Below, piece by piece: positions 1-9,238 of a stretch of 64,000 nt of DNA. Where the stretch lies: assembly GCA_016868585.1 (NCBI GenBank), contig VGGR01000001.1:62001-126000 (forward strand). The letters are read 5' to 3'. The translations under genes were made by a program, and so were the position numbers. Within the stretch, counting starts at the first letter, position 1. Each line of letters opens with the position of its first letter. The notes beneath the pieces were generated by a model. It worked only from the letters and a program-made list of their open reading frames with translations, did no database searches and was not told the origin of the DNA. Source of the stretch: Bacteroidota bacterium (GTDB lineage Bacteria; Bacteroidota; Bacteroidia; Chitinophagales; Chitinophagaceae).

Positions 1-285
1 ATCAAGATGGCTGTTCTTCCGTTGAACAAAAAAGACGGCCTGCCGGAAATCGCTGAGGAAATTATTGCCTCCTGCCGCAATGAGTTCCGTTGTTTTTATG
101 AAGAGAAAGATTCTATTGGAAAACGCTATCGCAGAATGGATGCCCTGGGCACTCCTTTTTGCGTAACGGTTGATTATCAAACCAAGGAGGATCAAACGGT
201 AACAATTCGCCATCGCGACTCCATGGAGCAGGAGCGCGTTCCCATTGCTGCATTGAAAGGACTGGTTTTAAATGCGATGGTCTGA
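1..285 (+). CDS. glyS: Glycyl-tRNA synthetase, C-terminal fragment (gene starts before the window)
   Basis: Last 94 codons of the homodimeric class II glycyl-tRNA synthetase, the single-chain form rather than the alpha2beta2 GlyQ/GlyS form. It charges tRNA-Gly in the cytoplasm. What is visible is the anticodon-binding domain: KKDGLPEIAEEI, then EKDSIGKRYRR, GTPFCVTVDY and RDSMEQERVPI, a pattern typical of this family's C terminus. The frame is open from the first base of the window and ends at TGA, so it is truncated by the window edge and not broken. The ATG at 7 is internal. The identification is firm; nothing can be said about the catalytic core, which lies outside. Confidence 0.9.
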   Translation: MKMAVLPLNKKDGLPEIAEEIIASCRNEFRCFYEEKDSIGKRYRRMDALGTPFCVTVDYQTKEDQTVTIRHRDSMEQERVPIAALKGLVLNAMV

Positions 286-397
286 TTGCTAAGATTTTAC
301 TCTTAAACAGTTGATTGTTAAAGGGTTCATTCTAACAGCATTATATTCTTTACTCATTTTTTACACCCATACCAATGACCTTATGGGCAATTTGAAG

Positions 398-405
398 TAG
401 ATTTG
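398..405 (+). promoter_or_regulatory. Bacteroidota -7 box (TAGATTTG) before the SLBB gene
   Basis: Exact match to the Bacteroidota -7 consensus TAnnTTTG, 51 nt before the ATG at 457 in a 171-bp gap after glyS. No convincing -33 TTTG lies 19-21 nt upstream, so this rests on the -7 box alone. Confidence 0.4.
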
Positions 406-456
406 CATGGCCGTTGAACCGGTAACCTACAATTCTGTGAAAACCAACTATTTAAT

Positions 457-3189
457 ATGAGCTACCCCATGATGAGGCGATTGATTCCTGTTTTGTTGAC
501 TTTGTTGATTTCAATTACGTATGTAACGGCCCAGGCGCAGCCCACTGTCCGTGATAACCCAAATGTGATGGCGCAGATCAAATCCCTGTTATCATCCAAA
601 GGGTTGAATGAACAAGAAGTTAAAGAGCGTTTAAAAACCAAAGGCCTCAATATTGACGCCATGTCTGATGCGGAGGTTGCGCAGAACCGTTCTGTGATTG
701 AGCAAACCATTGCAGAGCTGGAAGCAGAGAAAAAAAAGTCGGGAAGTCCCAATGCGGAACCTGGACGTGTTATACCGATGGATCCTGCAGGTCCAGATAA
801 ACAAGGTTCAAGCAAGGATAGTGCCTTTAAAGAACCAGTAAGAACCAAAGCTGAGGCGGTTGCTGATTCCATTCAAAAGGAGATTGCGCTAAAAGCTAAA
901 GAGGTGGGGATTTATGGGCATGATATTTTTACAAACCAAACATTAGAGGCTTTTAGAACCACTGATGGTGCAAGAACACCTGACACCTATGTACTTGGTG
1001 CAGGAGATCGCATTCGTATTACCATTTTTGGTATGTCTCAAGCAGATCTTTTATTAGAAATAAATAAAGAAGGGTACATTCAGCCAACTGGTCTTAAGCA
1101 ATTGTATTTGCAAGGGGTAACGCTTGGCGAAGCACGAAAATTAATAGGGCAACGCTTTAGTGCTGCCTACCGCTTTCAGCAAGACCAATACACGGTGACG
1201 TTGCAAACTGCACGCGCCATCATCGTGAATGTGTTTGGTGAGGCTAACCTTCGCGGTAGTTTTAATATGTCTGCTTTGAATACCGCATTCAATGCGTTGT
1301 CAGTAGCGGGTGGTCCAACTATGCAGGGATCTGTACGTAACATTGAATTGATTCGCGGAAAGACGCGTAAGAAAATGGATGTTTATGCATTTTTAAGTGA
1401 CCCGGCTTTCCAATTCCAATTTGATATCCAGCAAAATGATATCCTATATGTTCCTATGGCGCAAAAAGTGGTAACACTTGAAGGGGCTGTAAAGCGTCCT
1501 ATGAAATATGAATTGGCCGGCAAAGAGGGCATGACTGAATTGTTAGGATTTGCAGGAGGTGTCAATTACAATACTTACGCAGAGTTTTTACAAATTGAAA
1601 GAACGCAAGCTGATTCGGTGATATTACTTGAACACAAACTGGCTGATGTACTTGCTAAAAAGGTAGTGCTTGATTTAGCTGATGGGGATATTGTTAGAAT
1701 ACGTGAGTCAAAGAAGCCGCTTGAGCGTTTTGCTGAAGCGGAGGGTGCTGTATTTTATCCCGGTCGATACGAATTGCAAAAGGATATGCGCTTGAGCAGT
1801 TTATTGATGAAAGTGCAATTAATGCCTGAAGCAAAAAATGATTTCTTTTTTGTGGAACGCTTGTTGCGTGATAGCACGGTGCGTATTTTGAAAGTGACCG
1901 CTGCTGAAGCTGGAAACTTTACATTGGAGCCCCGTGATCGTGTGCAAGTGTATAACAAAGTATTTTATGCGAATCAGGAGATGTTGGAAATTGATGGGGC
2001 TGTACGGTTACCCGTTAAAAGAATGCTGGCCTTTGGTGACCAAATTCCATTGGGAGATGCCCTACAATTGGCAGGTGGATTATTGCCAACCGCTACTGAT
2101 CGTGCACAAATTATTCGCACAGATGTAATGATGCCAGGAAAGGCTGAGTACATCCCGGTGGATCTAGCTAAAATTGGTGATCTGAAATTGCAAGCGGGTG
2201 ATAAGCTGGTGGTTTTTGATAAGCGAACTTTTGTGCAAGGGGCTACCGTCTCAATTTCTGGTGCTGTGAAAGACACACTAACAACTTTGTACAGTCCCAC
2301 ACTTACCTTAGGTGATATGATTCGTTTGGCAGGTGGATTTACAATTTCTGCTGCGCTCAACCGTGTGGATATATTTCGTTTGAGTTATGGCGAAAATGGA
2401 ACGGGCTATACTCGCTTTGAATTAGAGGTGGATACGGCCTTCAATATTATTGCACCCAACACTGGTTTCAATTTGATGCCTTTTGATAAAGTAGCAGTTA
2501 GAAATATGCCTTTATTCAATTTAAATAGGACTGTACGTATAACTGGCGGTGTAAAATACCCAGGTTTGTATGCATTGGAAGCAAAAGAAGTTCAATTGTC
2601 ACAATTGATTAAACAAGCAGGGGGATTCAATGCTTTGGCAGATAAAAATTTTGCCACTCTTTACCGCACAACCGGAAATAAGGGATTAATTGGAATAGAT
2701 CTGCAAAAAACAATTTCAAGAAATGGTTCAAAACGTTTTGATCCCGTGTTGCTTCCTGGCGATAGTATTTCTATTCCTGATTATCAAAACACAGTGAGCA
2801 TCCGTATAAAGGGAACTCGTCAAGCAGATCTGGTTCGTGCAGGAACCCTTGTGAAAGAGCAATCATTGACTGAGGTTGTAAATTTTATGTATTCAAATGC
2901 CCGATCTGCTAAATGGTATATCCGTGAATACGCAGGGGGCTTCTCTCGAAAGGCAGATCGTAAAACTGTGGCAGTAGCTTATCCTGATGGAAGTGCGCAA
3001 GGAGCAAAACAGGTTCTATGGTTTTTCAGAATTTACCCTGCTGTGAAACCTGGCGCCACTATTTCTCTCAATGAAATTGAAGAAAAACTCAAGTCTGGTG
3101 AAGACAAAAAGTTTAACTGGGATAATGTATTCAGCAAAATCCTAGCCGTAGGAACTACTATGGCCATATTGATAACAGCAACTAAATAA
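457..3189 (+). CDS. Large SLBB-domain polysaccharide export protein (Wza-like)
   Basis: 910-residue envelope protein of the polysaccharide export (Wza/GumB) superfamily, expected to take part in moving capsule or exopolysaccharide through the outer membrane. It starts with a type I signal peptide (basic MMRR, hydrophobic core, AQA cleavage region by about residue 27; M5 or M6 are alternative starts). A helical charged stretch follows (about 30-150), then a Poly_export domain opening at DTYVLGAGDR (about 174-250). At least six SLBB beta-grasp units are marked by GxV/GAV strand starts near residues 258, 341, 427, 511, 599 and 694, with a degenerate seventh near 781. A hydrophobic segment ends the chain (about 885-905), as expected for an outer-membrane-spanning helix. 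It is more than twice the length of E. coli Wza. No lipobox, Wzc-like kinase or glycosyltransferase is adjacent, so its polysaccharide cannot be named. Family call firm, exact role inferred. Confidence 0.8.
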   Translation: MSYPMMRRLIPVLLTLLISITYVTAQAQPTVRDNPNVMAQIKSLLSSKGLNEQEVKERLKTKGLNIDAMSDAEVAQNRSVIEQTIAELEAEKKKSGSPNAEPGRVIPMDPAGPDKQGSSKDSAFKEPVRTKAEAVADSIQKEIALKAKEVGIYGHDIFTNQTLEAFRTTDGARTPDTYVLGAGDRIRITIFGMSQADLLLEINKEGYIQPTGLKQLYLQGVTLGEARKLIGQRFSAAYRFQQDQYTVTLQTARAIIVNVFGEANLRGSFNMSALNTAFNALSVAGGPTMQGSVRNIELIRGKTRKKMDVYAFLSDPAFQFQFDIQQNDILYVPMAQKVVTLEGAVKRPMKYELAGKEGMTELLGFAGGVNYNTYAEFLQIERTQADSVILLEHKLADVLAKKVVLDLADGDIVRIRESKKPLERFAEAEGAVFYPGRYELQKDMRLSSLLMKVQLMPEAKNDFFFVERLLRDSTVRILKVTAAEAGNFTLEPRDRVQVYNKVFYANQEMLEIDGAVRLPVKRMLAFGDQIPLGDALQLAGGLLPTATDRAQIIRTDVMMPGKAEYIPVDLAKIGDLKLQAGDKLVVFDKRTFVQGATVSISGAVKDTLTTLYSPTLTLGDMIRLAGGFTISAALNRVDIFRLSYGENGTGYTRFELEVDTAFNIIAPNTGFNLMPFDKVAVRNMPLFNLNRTVRITGGVKYPGLYALEAKEVQLSQLIKQAGGFNALADKNFATLYRTTGNKGLIGIDLQKTISRNGSKRFDPVLLPGDSISIPDYQNTVSIRIKGTRQADLVRAGTLVKEQSLTEVVNFMYSNARSAKWYIREYAGGFSRKADRKTVAVAYPDGSAQGAKQVLWFFRIYPAVKPGATISLNEIEEKLKSGEDKKFNWDNVFSKILAVGTTMAILITATK

Positions 3190-3198
3190 TCCGTTTAA

Positions 3199-4575
3199 TT
3201 ATACAGGCTTTAGCTTAGCGGTAAAGTGACGAAGTAGGGGGGCTTCTTCCAGAATTTGAAGTCCTTTTAGTTCGTCTCTTTTTTTATACACTTCGATAAT
3301 TACTTCTGCTACGTAGTCAATATGACTTTGGGTGTATACTCTGCGTGGAATGGCCAGGCGTACTAATTCTAAGGCGGCTGGTATCAATTGATGCTGTTGG
3401 TCATATTTACCAAACATCAGTGAGCCGATCTCAACGGCTCTGATACCTCCTTCCTCATACAGGGCACAAACCAGGGATTGACCGGGATACTGAGATGCCG
3501 GAATATGGGGTAAGAATGTTTTTGCATCTAAATAAACGGCATGGCCTCCGGCAGGTAGCATAACGGGAACACCCGCAGCTGCTAATTTTTCAGTGAGGTA
3601 TTCCATACTTCTGATTCGGTATTGCAAATAGCTTTCCTCCATCACTTCCTCGAGACCAATGGCAATAGCTTCCAGGTCTCTACCGGCCAGCCCACCATAG
3701 GTGGGAAACCCCTCAGTAATGATCAGCAGGTTTCTGCATTCCATAGCCAATTGACTGTCATTGAGAGCCAGAAATCCTCCAATATTGGCAAATGCGTCTT
3801 TCTTGGCACTCATACTGCATCCATCCGCCAGTGAGAACATTTCTTGTGCAATGGATTCGATGGTTCTGTTCTCAAACCCGGCTTCCCTTTTTTTAATGAA
3901 GTAAGCATTTTCCGCAAAGCGACAGCAATCAATAAAAAAGGGAATCTTATGTTTTTTACAAATGGCGGCAACGGCTTTAAGGTTGGCCATGCTCACAGGC
4001 TGACCCCCTACAGAGTTATTGGTTACCGTGATAATAACCATAGGAATATTAGCCGCTCCAACTTTTTGGATGGTGGGTTCCAATGCTTCCACATCCATGT
4101 TTCCTTTGAAGGGAGCCGCTTTCAGGGGGTCCTTTCCTTCTGTGCAGAGTAAATCAATTCCTGTGGAACCGGAAAATTCAATATTGGCGCGGGTGGTGTC
4201 AAAGAGAGTATTGCTAATAATAGTTTTGCCCTTTCCTCCCACGGCGGAAAAAAGAATTTTTTCTGAAGCTCTTCCCTGGTGTGTGGGAATGATATATTGC
4301 ATGCCCGTGATTCGCTTGACCATGGATTCAAAGCGATAGAAACTGGGACTGCCGGCATAGGATTCATCGCCTTCCATGATGCCACCCCATTGACGGCTAC
4401 TCATTGCGGAAGTGCCACTATCGGTTAGCAGATCAATCAGTACATCTCGGGAAGCAATCCCAAATACATTATAGCTGGCTTTTTGCAAAATAGCTTCACG
4501 TTCTTGCTTTGTGTTGAAATAAATAGGCTCTACTGATTTGATCCGAAAAGGTTCAATGATGGTTTTAATGGCCAT
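3199..4575 (-). CDS. tnaA: Tryptophanase (tryptophan indole-lyase)
   Basis: 458-residue PLP enzyme of the beta-eliminating lyase family, which splits L-tryptophan to indole, pyruvate and ammonia. Family landmarks in order: DLLTDSGTSAMS near the N terminus, PTHQGRASEKI, the FFIDCCRFAENAYF segment, and the PLP-lysine motif SMSAKKDAF (second lysine, about residue 259). Then come EGFPTYGGLAGRD, GGHAVYLDA and the C-terminal RHFTAKL. The close relative tyrosine phenol-lyase was considered. Where that enzyme has SMERG, this protein has AVEIG as in E. coli TnaA, and the end RHFTAKLKPV is also TnaA-like, so tryptophanase is preferred. No tnaC-like leader or tnaB permease is adjacent. It converges with the SLBB gene (9-bp gap). 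A TACCTTTG -7 box lies 31 nt upstream of the ATG. Confidence 0.85.
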   Translation of the reverse strand: MAIKTIIEPFRIKSVEPIYFNTKQEREAILQKASYNVFGIASRDVLIDLLTDSGTSAMSSRQWGGIMEGDESYAGSPSFYRFESMVKRITGMQYIIPTHQGRASEKILFSAVGGKGKTIISNTLFDTTRANIEFSGSTGIDLLCTEGKDPLKAAPFKGNMDVEALEPTIQKVGAANIPMVIITVTNNSVGGQPVSMANLKAVAAICKKHKIPFFIDCCRFAENAYFIKKREAGFENRTIESIAQEMFSLADGCSMSAKKDAFANIGGFLALNDSQLAMECRNLLIITEGFPTYGGLAGRDLEAIAIGLEEVMEESYLQYRIRSMEYLTEKLAAAGVPVMLPAGGHAVYLDAKTFLPHIPASQYPGQSLVCALYEEGGIRAVEIGSLMFGKYDQQHQLIPAALELVRLAIPRRVYTQSHIDYVAEVIIEVYKKRDELKGLQILEEAPLLRHFTAKLKPV

Positions 4576-4606
4576 GATATTTTTTTTATCCCCTGCAATG
4601 GGAACT

Positions 4607-4614
4607 CAAAGGTA
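4607..4614 (-). promoter_or_regulatory. -7 box (TACCTTTG) before tnaA
   Basis: Read on the minus strand this is TACCTTTG, an exact TAnnTTTG box 31 nt before the tnaA ATG. No -33 element at the expected distance was found. Confidence 0.4.
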
Positions 4615-4655
4615 GGTTTCCAATGACCAATTGTAAAAGCGGATTATAGAAAGTA

Positions 4656-5375
4656 TTATCCGTAGATCTCCCGATGAATAGCTTTTTTGTCGTAGCCCAT
4701 TGCTTGTATGCGTGCATAGGCTTCGTCAATCATGTTTTTCCAGCCACACAGTAAAAAGTGGGCGGGTTGTTTTTGTTCGCAAAGCGCCTCGTACACTGCA
4801 TGTACATAGCCTGTTTTTCCATCCCAGCTTTCACGGGATAAAACAGGATGATAATGGAAAGAGGAATTTTCTTGTTGCAGATGCGTTAACTCAGCAGAGT
4901 AAAGCAGATCTTCTTTTTTTCTGCATCCGAATACCAGATGAATGACACCTGTGTGAATTTGATGTTTCCATAGGTGTGTGACCATACTGCGAAATGGGGC
5001 AATTCCTGTGCCGGTGCAAATCAAAAACAAATCATCCTCAAGGTGTTCAGGTAATACAAAAACGCCCTGCGGACCTCGTAGCGTCAAGGTAGAGCCGACA
5101 ACAACCTGATCAAATAAATAAGTGGTGCCTGCTCCGTTTTCTACTTTCACAATAATCAGCTCAAAAACATTGGTCCCATCGGGTCGGGAGGCAATAGAGT
5201 AACTGCGCCAACGTTTATTGGGTTTTTCGTGTATGGGCAAATCTAAGGTTACAAATTGCCCGGGCTTGAAATCAAAATCAGATAAGGAGGGTACTTCAAT
5301 CCAAAATTGACGGGTGGTAGGGGTGTGATCAGCAATGCGGATCACGTTGCCTGTTATCCAAGGTTGCAGTGCCAT
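4656..5375 (-). CDS. Ferredoxin reductase-like FAD/NAD(P)-binding oxidoreductase
   Basis: 239-residue stand-alone flavoprotein of the ferredoxin-NADP+ reductase superfamily. The N-terminal FAD-binding barrel carries KPGQFVTLDL and the flavin-binding RSYSIAS motif (about residues 57-63). The C-terminal nucleotide-binding half carries CTGTGIAPFRSM, the VFGCRKKEDLLY strand-loop and LLCGW, the last being the usual NAD(P) contact. It should pass electrons between NAD(P)H and a partner such as a ferredoxin, oxygenase or desaturase, but no partner gene is adjacent. No 2Fe-2S domain is fused. It lies upstream of tnaA on the same strand with an 80-bp gap that contains the tnaA -7 box, so the two are probably separate units. 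Fold certain, substrate unknown. Confidence 0.8.
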   Translation of the reverse strand: MALQPWITGNVIRIADHTPTTRQFWIEVPSLSDFDFKPGQFVTLDLPIHEKPNKRWRSYSIASRPDGTNVFELIIVKVENGAGTTYLFDQVVVGSTLTLRGPQGVFVLPEHLEDDLFLICTGTGIAPFRSMVTHLWKHQIHTGVIHLVFGCRKKEDLLYSAELTHLQQENSSFHYHPVLSRESWDGKTGYVHAVYEALCEQKQPAHFLLCGWKNMIDEAYARIQAMGYDKKAIHREIYG

Positions 5376-5405
5376 AGTGATACCTAAGTTAATACAATTT
5401 GGTTT

Positions 5406-5413
5406 TACCTTTG
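5406..5413 (+). promoter_or_regulatory. -7 box (TACCTTTG) before mfd
   Basis: Exact TAnnTTTG match 10 nt before the mfd ATG, in the 48-bp gap between divergent genes. It would give a leader of about 7 nt. No -33 TTTG sits at a normal distance. Confidence 0.45.
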
Positions 5414-5423
5414 GGACGCGGAA

Positions 5424-8400
5424 ATGAGTGCCAAGGATCTGTTGAATACGTTACAGCAAGACCCCCGCCTTTATCAGTTGGCGGACAGAATTTTATTGCC
5501 TGCCCCCCAAGAAACGCTGTTGACCGGTTTGGTTGGATCTGCTCCTGCCTTTTTAGTGGGGGCCTCTTTATTAACTCCAACAGTGTCGAAAATAAATCAT
5601 TTGATTATCTGCAACGATGCAGAGGAAGCCGCTTATTTCCACAATTCACTTGAAAACATTACCGGGGCGCTGGACCTTTTTTATTTCCCTTCTTCCTATA
5701 AAAACAGCAAGAATTTTCGATTGCTGAACCCTTCGCATGTGATGCTACGTACGGAAGCCTTGACCCGACTTTCAAAAAAAGAAGCCAGTGTGGGAGAGCT
5801 GCATAAAAAAGTATTGGTTACCTATCCAGAGGCATTGTTGGAAAAAGTAGTAACACCAGCTGCTTATGCCAACCGATTGATTGATTTCAAAGTGGGGGCA
5901 AGCCTGGATCTGCCGGCTCTATTACTCAAACTAAGCGAATATGATTTTGAGCGTTGCGATTTTGTCTATGAACCCGGGCAGTTTGCTATGCGCGGGGGTA
6001 TCTTGGATATTTATTCCATTGGCAATGACAAGCCTTATCGAATAGAATTGTTTGGTAATGAAATTGAATCCATTCGATTGATCGATCCGGAAACACAGCT
6101 CAGTGAAAGAAAATTAACACAGGTATCCGTGATACCACGTATGGATCAATCCATGACCAGTGGTCCGGGAATTTCCTTGTTGGAATTTCTTCCTTCCAAT
6201 ACCGTTGTATGGGTACAGGACTTTTCAATATGCGTGGATCGGATGGAAGATACCTCGGAAAGTTTTACCACTTTTTTAAATCTACGATCTGGAACTCATT
6301 TGAAAGAAGAAGCAGAAGGCGATGAACGGTGGGCAAAAAAAGAGGTAGCAGCAACTGACCTGGTAACACCTCAGTTGATGCGGGATGCCTTACTGGCTGG
6401 TAATCTTATTGCTTTTGGCCCTAATGCTTCATTGCCGGGGAATAGTTTAGTGCTGGAGTTGGCATTTGCCACCACCGAGCAGGCTTCTTTTAACAGGAAT
6501 TTTGATTTGCTGATCAATGATCTCAGAAACTGGGCTGCCAAACAGTATAGTATTTATATTTTTTCAGAGAATCCGCGTCAACTGGAGCGGTTGCAAACCA
6601 TTTTTGATGATCTCAAAGCTGCTATTGTTTTTGAGCCTGTGGCACACGCAATCCAAGCTGGCTTTATTGACCATGACCTAAAGCGGGTCTGTTACACGGA
6701 TCACCAGATCTTTCAGCGCTATCACAAATACAAAGTCAAGCAGGCCTACAGTAAAAACAAAGCGCTCACCTTACGAACGCTCCGGGAATTACAACCCGGA
6801 GACTTTGTTACCCATATTGATCATGGGGTGGGGGTTTTCAGCGGACTCCAAAAAATTGAAGTAAATGGTCGGATACAAGAAGCCGTGCGATTAATGTATA
6901 AGGATGCCGATATCCTCTACGTAAACATCAACAGCTTGCATAAAATTGCCAAGTACTCAGGCAAAGAAGGGGCTATCCCCAAAGTGAACAAGCTGGGCAG
7001 TGATGTTTGGAATCGTTTGAAAGAAAAAACAAAGTCTAAGGTCAAGGAAATTGCATTTGATCTGATTAAACTCTACGCAACCCGTAAGGCTCAACAAGGA
7101 TTTGCACATGCACCTGATAATTTCTTGCAAACTGAATTAGAGGCTTCTTTTATTTACGAGGATACACCTGATCAGAGTAAGGCCACAGCAGATGTAAAAA
7201 AAGACATGGAATCCTCCTCACCAATGGACAGATTGGTTTGTGGAGATGTGGGATTTGGAAAAACAGAGGTGGCTATTCGTGCGGCTTTCAAAACCTGTGT
7301 GGATGGGAAACAGGCTGCTGTATTGGTGCCTACCACCATTCTTGCCTTTCAACATTATAAAACATTTAAAGAAAGACTCAGGGATTTTCCGGTAACGGTT
7401 GATTACCTCAATCGATTTAAATCTGCCATGCAAAAAAAAGAAACACTGAAAAAATTGGCGGAAGGGAAAATTGATATCATCATTGGCACCCATGTCTTAT
7501 TAGGCAAGGAAACCATTTTTAAAGACCTTGGCTTGTTGGTAGTGGATGAGGAACAAAAATTTGGAGTAGCACATAAAGAGAAAATAAAAACCCTGCGCTC
7601 TACTGTCGATTGCTTAACCTTAACGGCTACGCCCATCCCTCGCACCTTACAGTTTTCATTGATGGGTGCCCGTGATTTAAGTATTATCAATACCCCGCCT
7701 CCCAATCGTCAGCCTATTCAAACAGAAGTGATGGTGTATAACCAAGATCAGATTCGGGAGGCTATCTATTTTGAAACCGAACGTGGCGGGCAGGTGTTTT
7801 TTATTTATAACCGCATTGCAGGACTCGCTGAAATGGCTGCCATTCTAAAAGGACTTTGCCCCGACCTATCCATTGGTTTTGCACACGGTCAAATGGAAGG
7901 TCATGAACTGGAAGAACGAATGCTTGATTTTATTGACCGTCGTTATGATGTGCTGGTCTGCACCAGTATTGTGGAGAGTGGCGTGGACATTCCTTCTGTC
8001 AATACCATTATTGTAAATAATGCCCATCAATTTGGATTGAGTGATTTGCACCAGTTGAGGGGCAGAGTGGGTAGAAGCAATAAAAAAGCTTTTTGTTATT
8101 TCCTGGCACCACCGCTCAGCACATTGCCCAACGATTCCAGAAAGCGATTGCAAACCTTGGAGCAACACAGCGAATTGGGAAGTGGATTTCAGATTGCCAT
8201 GCGAGACCTGGACATCAGAGGGGCCGGTAATTTATTGGGAGGCGAACAAAGCGGCTTTATGGCAGAGATCGGATTTGAGATGTATCAAAAAATTCTCAAT
8301 GAAGCTATTCGCGAATTAAAGCGAAGTGACTTTCAGGAGCTTTTTAAAGAAGAGATCGCAAGACAGGATGATTTTGTACAGGATTGTACCATTGACACCG

Positions 8401-8846
8401 ATTTGGAAATATTGATACCCGACAATTATGTTTCCAGTATCACAGAGCGCTTATCGCTCTATCAGCGGTTGGATTCTTGCGAAAGCGAGGAAGAGTTGGT
8501 AGAGATGCATCAGGAAATTGCTGATCGGTTTGGTCCTGTACCCAAGCAGGTAGAAGATTTATTTGTAACCGTTCGATGCCGGAAGCTGGCCATTGTGTTA
8601 GGATTCGAGAAAATGAATTTAAAGGATCAAACGCTTCGTTGCTTTTTTATTAATCGCTCCGACTCTCCTTATTTTGAATCGGCTACCTTTCATTCAATCC
8701 TTTCCTATTTGCAAACAGAAACGCGTCAAGTCCATCTAAAACAGACAGGGCGTTTGTTTTTACTGATAGTTAATGAGGTAAATGGCATGGAAGCCATGCA
8801 TCGATTCCTTGTGGGGGTAAGCAACTGGGTACAAAAAAAGGGGTGA
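5424..8846 (+). CDS. mfd: Transcription-repair coupling factor
   Basis: 1140-residue Mfd, the DNA translocase that removes RNA polymerase stalled at lesions and recruits UvrA. Domains in order: UvrB-like N-terminal region (about 1-350, including the EPGQFAMRGGILDIY segment shared with UvrB); the CarD-like RNA polymerase interaction domain (about 450-530, THIDHGVGVFSG); and the SF2 translocase, with Walker A GDVGFGKTE near 606, the Walker B-type box VVDEEQKFGV near 705 and TATPIPRTLQ. The TRG region (GGEQSGFMAEIGFEMY) and the C-terminal UvrA-masking domain follow. Length and all helicase motifs are normal, so it should be functional. The start codon is the first ATG, 10 nt after a TACCTTTG box. 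Confidence 0.95.
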   Translation: MSAKDLLNTLQQDPRLYQLADRILLPAPQETLLTGLVGSAPAFLVGASLLTPTVSKINHLIICNDAEEAAYFHNSLENITGALDLFYFPSSYKNSKNFRLLNPSHVMLRTEALTRLSKKEASVGELHKKVLVTYPEALLEKVVTPAAYANRLIDFKVGASLDLPALLLKLSEYDFERCDFVYEPGQFAMRGGILDIYSIGNDKPYRIELFGNEIESIRLIDPETQLSERKLTQVSVIPRMDQSMTSGPGISLLEFLPSNTVVWVQDFSICVDRMEDTSESFTTFLNLRSGTHLKEEAEGDERWAKKEVAATDLVTPQLMRDALLAGNLIAFGPNASLPGNSLVLELAFATTEQASFNRNFDLLINDLRNWAAKQYSIYIFSENPRQLERLQTIFDDLKAAIVFEPVAHAIQAGFIDHDLKRVCYTDHQIFQRYHKYKVKQAYSKNKALTLRTLRELQPGDFVTHIDHGVGVFSGLQKIEVNGRIQEAVRLMYKDADILYVNINSLHKIAKYSGKEGAIPKVNKLGSDVWNRLKEKTKSKVKEIAFDLIKLYATRKAQQGFAHAPDNFLQTELEASFIYEDTPDQSKATADVKKDMESSSPMDRLVCGDVGFGKTEVAIRAAFKTCVDGKQAAVLVPTTILAFQHYKTFKERLRDFPVTVDYLNRFKSAMQKKETLKKLAEGKIDIIIGTHVLLGKETIFKDLGLLVVDEEQKFGVAHKEKIKTLRSTVDCLTLTATPIPRTLQFSLMGARDLSIINTPPPNRQPIQTEVMVYNQDQIREAIYFETERGGQVFFIYNRIAGLAEMAAILKGLCPDLSIGFAHGQMEGHELEERMLDFIDRRYDVLVCTSIVESGVDIPSVNTIIVNNAHQFGLSDLHQLRGRVGRSNKKAFCYFLAPPLSTLPNDSRKRLQTLEQHSELGSGFQIAMRDLDIRGAGNLLGGEQSGFMAEIGFEMYQKILNEAIRELKRSDFQELFKEEIARQDDFVQDCTIDTDLEILIPDNYVSSITERLSLYQRLDSCESEEELVEMHQEIADRFGPVPKQVEDLFVTVRCRKLAIVLGFEKMNLKDQTLRCFFINRSDSPYFESATFHSILSYLQTETRQVHLKQTGRLFLLIVNEVNGMEAMHRFLVGVSNWVQKKG

Positions 8847-8886
8847 GCACAATCTGTACCCACCTCTTCTCTTATTGCTGAAAGCA

Positions 8887-9090
8887 TTACCAGCCTTGCT
8901 TGGCAACACCGGCCTTGATAGCAGCCAGTGCTTTTTCTTGGTTCATCAGCGTAGTTAATTTATTCCCCTTGCCATCATTTCCTTGTGCCATATAGGCGCC
9001 TTTGGCAGTTTTGGAGATAACAGCATCCAGCATAACGCAGCCTTTTTCTTTTGTCTTTACGTTGTACGCGGTGATTTTGATTTCTGACAT
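8887..9090 (-). CDS. Small conserved-looking protein of unknown function
   Basis: 67-residue cytoplasmic protein with no signal peptide or membrane segment, and a function I do not recognise. It begins with a predicted beta strand pair (MSEIKITAYNVKTKEKG) with the look of a small beta-sheet domain. A glycine/lysine-rich middle (AQGNDGKGNK) and an alanine-rich helix (EKALAAIKAG) follow, ending KQGW. It has a proper ATG, even codon use and no competing frame, which supports a real gene. It stands alone between the end of mfd (convergent, 40-bp gap) and a divergent gene, and a hairpin with T tracts sits in its upstream region. Confidence 0.6.
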   Translation of the reverse strand: MSEIKITAYNVKTKEKGCVMLDAVISKTAKGAYMAQGNDGKGNKLTTLMNQEKALAAIKAGVAKQGW

Positions 9091-9142
9091 GTTAAAAAAT
9101 TTTCGTGTTTAGGTGGTGAAGGTAAGTGTTCCCGCTGAGAAG

Positions 9143-9185
9143 AAAAAAACCCGATATCAACGCCATTTTCAACGGGTATTTTTTT
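9143..9185. terminator. Hairpin flanked by A/T tracts (bidirectional terminator-like)
   Basis: ACCCG (9149-9153) pairs with CGGGT (9173-9177). The stem is flanked by an A7 tract on the left and a T7 tract on the right, so each strand reads as a stem followed by a U run. It lies between two divergent genes, so it terminates neither of them in the usual way. It could be an attenuator for the 67-residue protein (minus strand) or the end of an unseen small RNA. Confidence 0.4.
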
Positions 9186-9238
9186 ACCCTGCCCCTCAAT
9201 TTTATTCCTGTTAATCATTCACTCAATAAAATATTTCT

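Noticed and set aside
3199-4575. Tyrosine phenol-lyase as the identity of the beta-eliminating lyase
   Set aside because: The AVEIG segment and C-terminal RHFTAKL match tryptophanase; tyrosine phenol-lyase has SMERG there.
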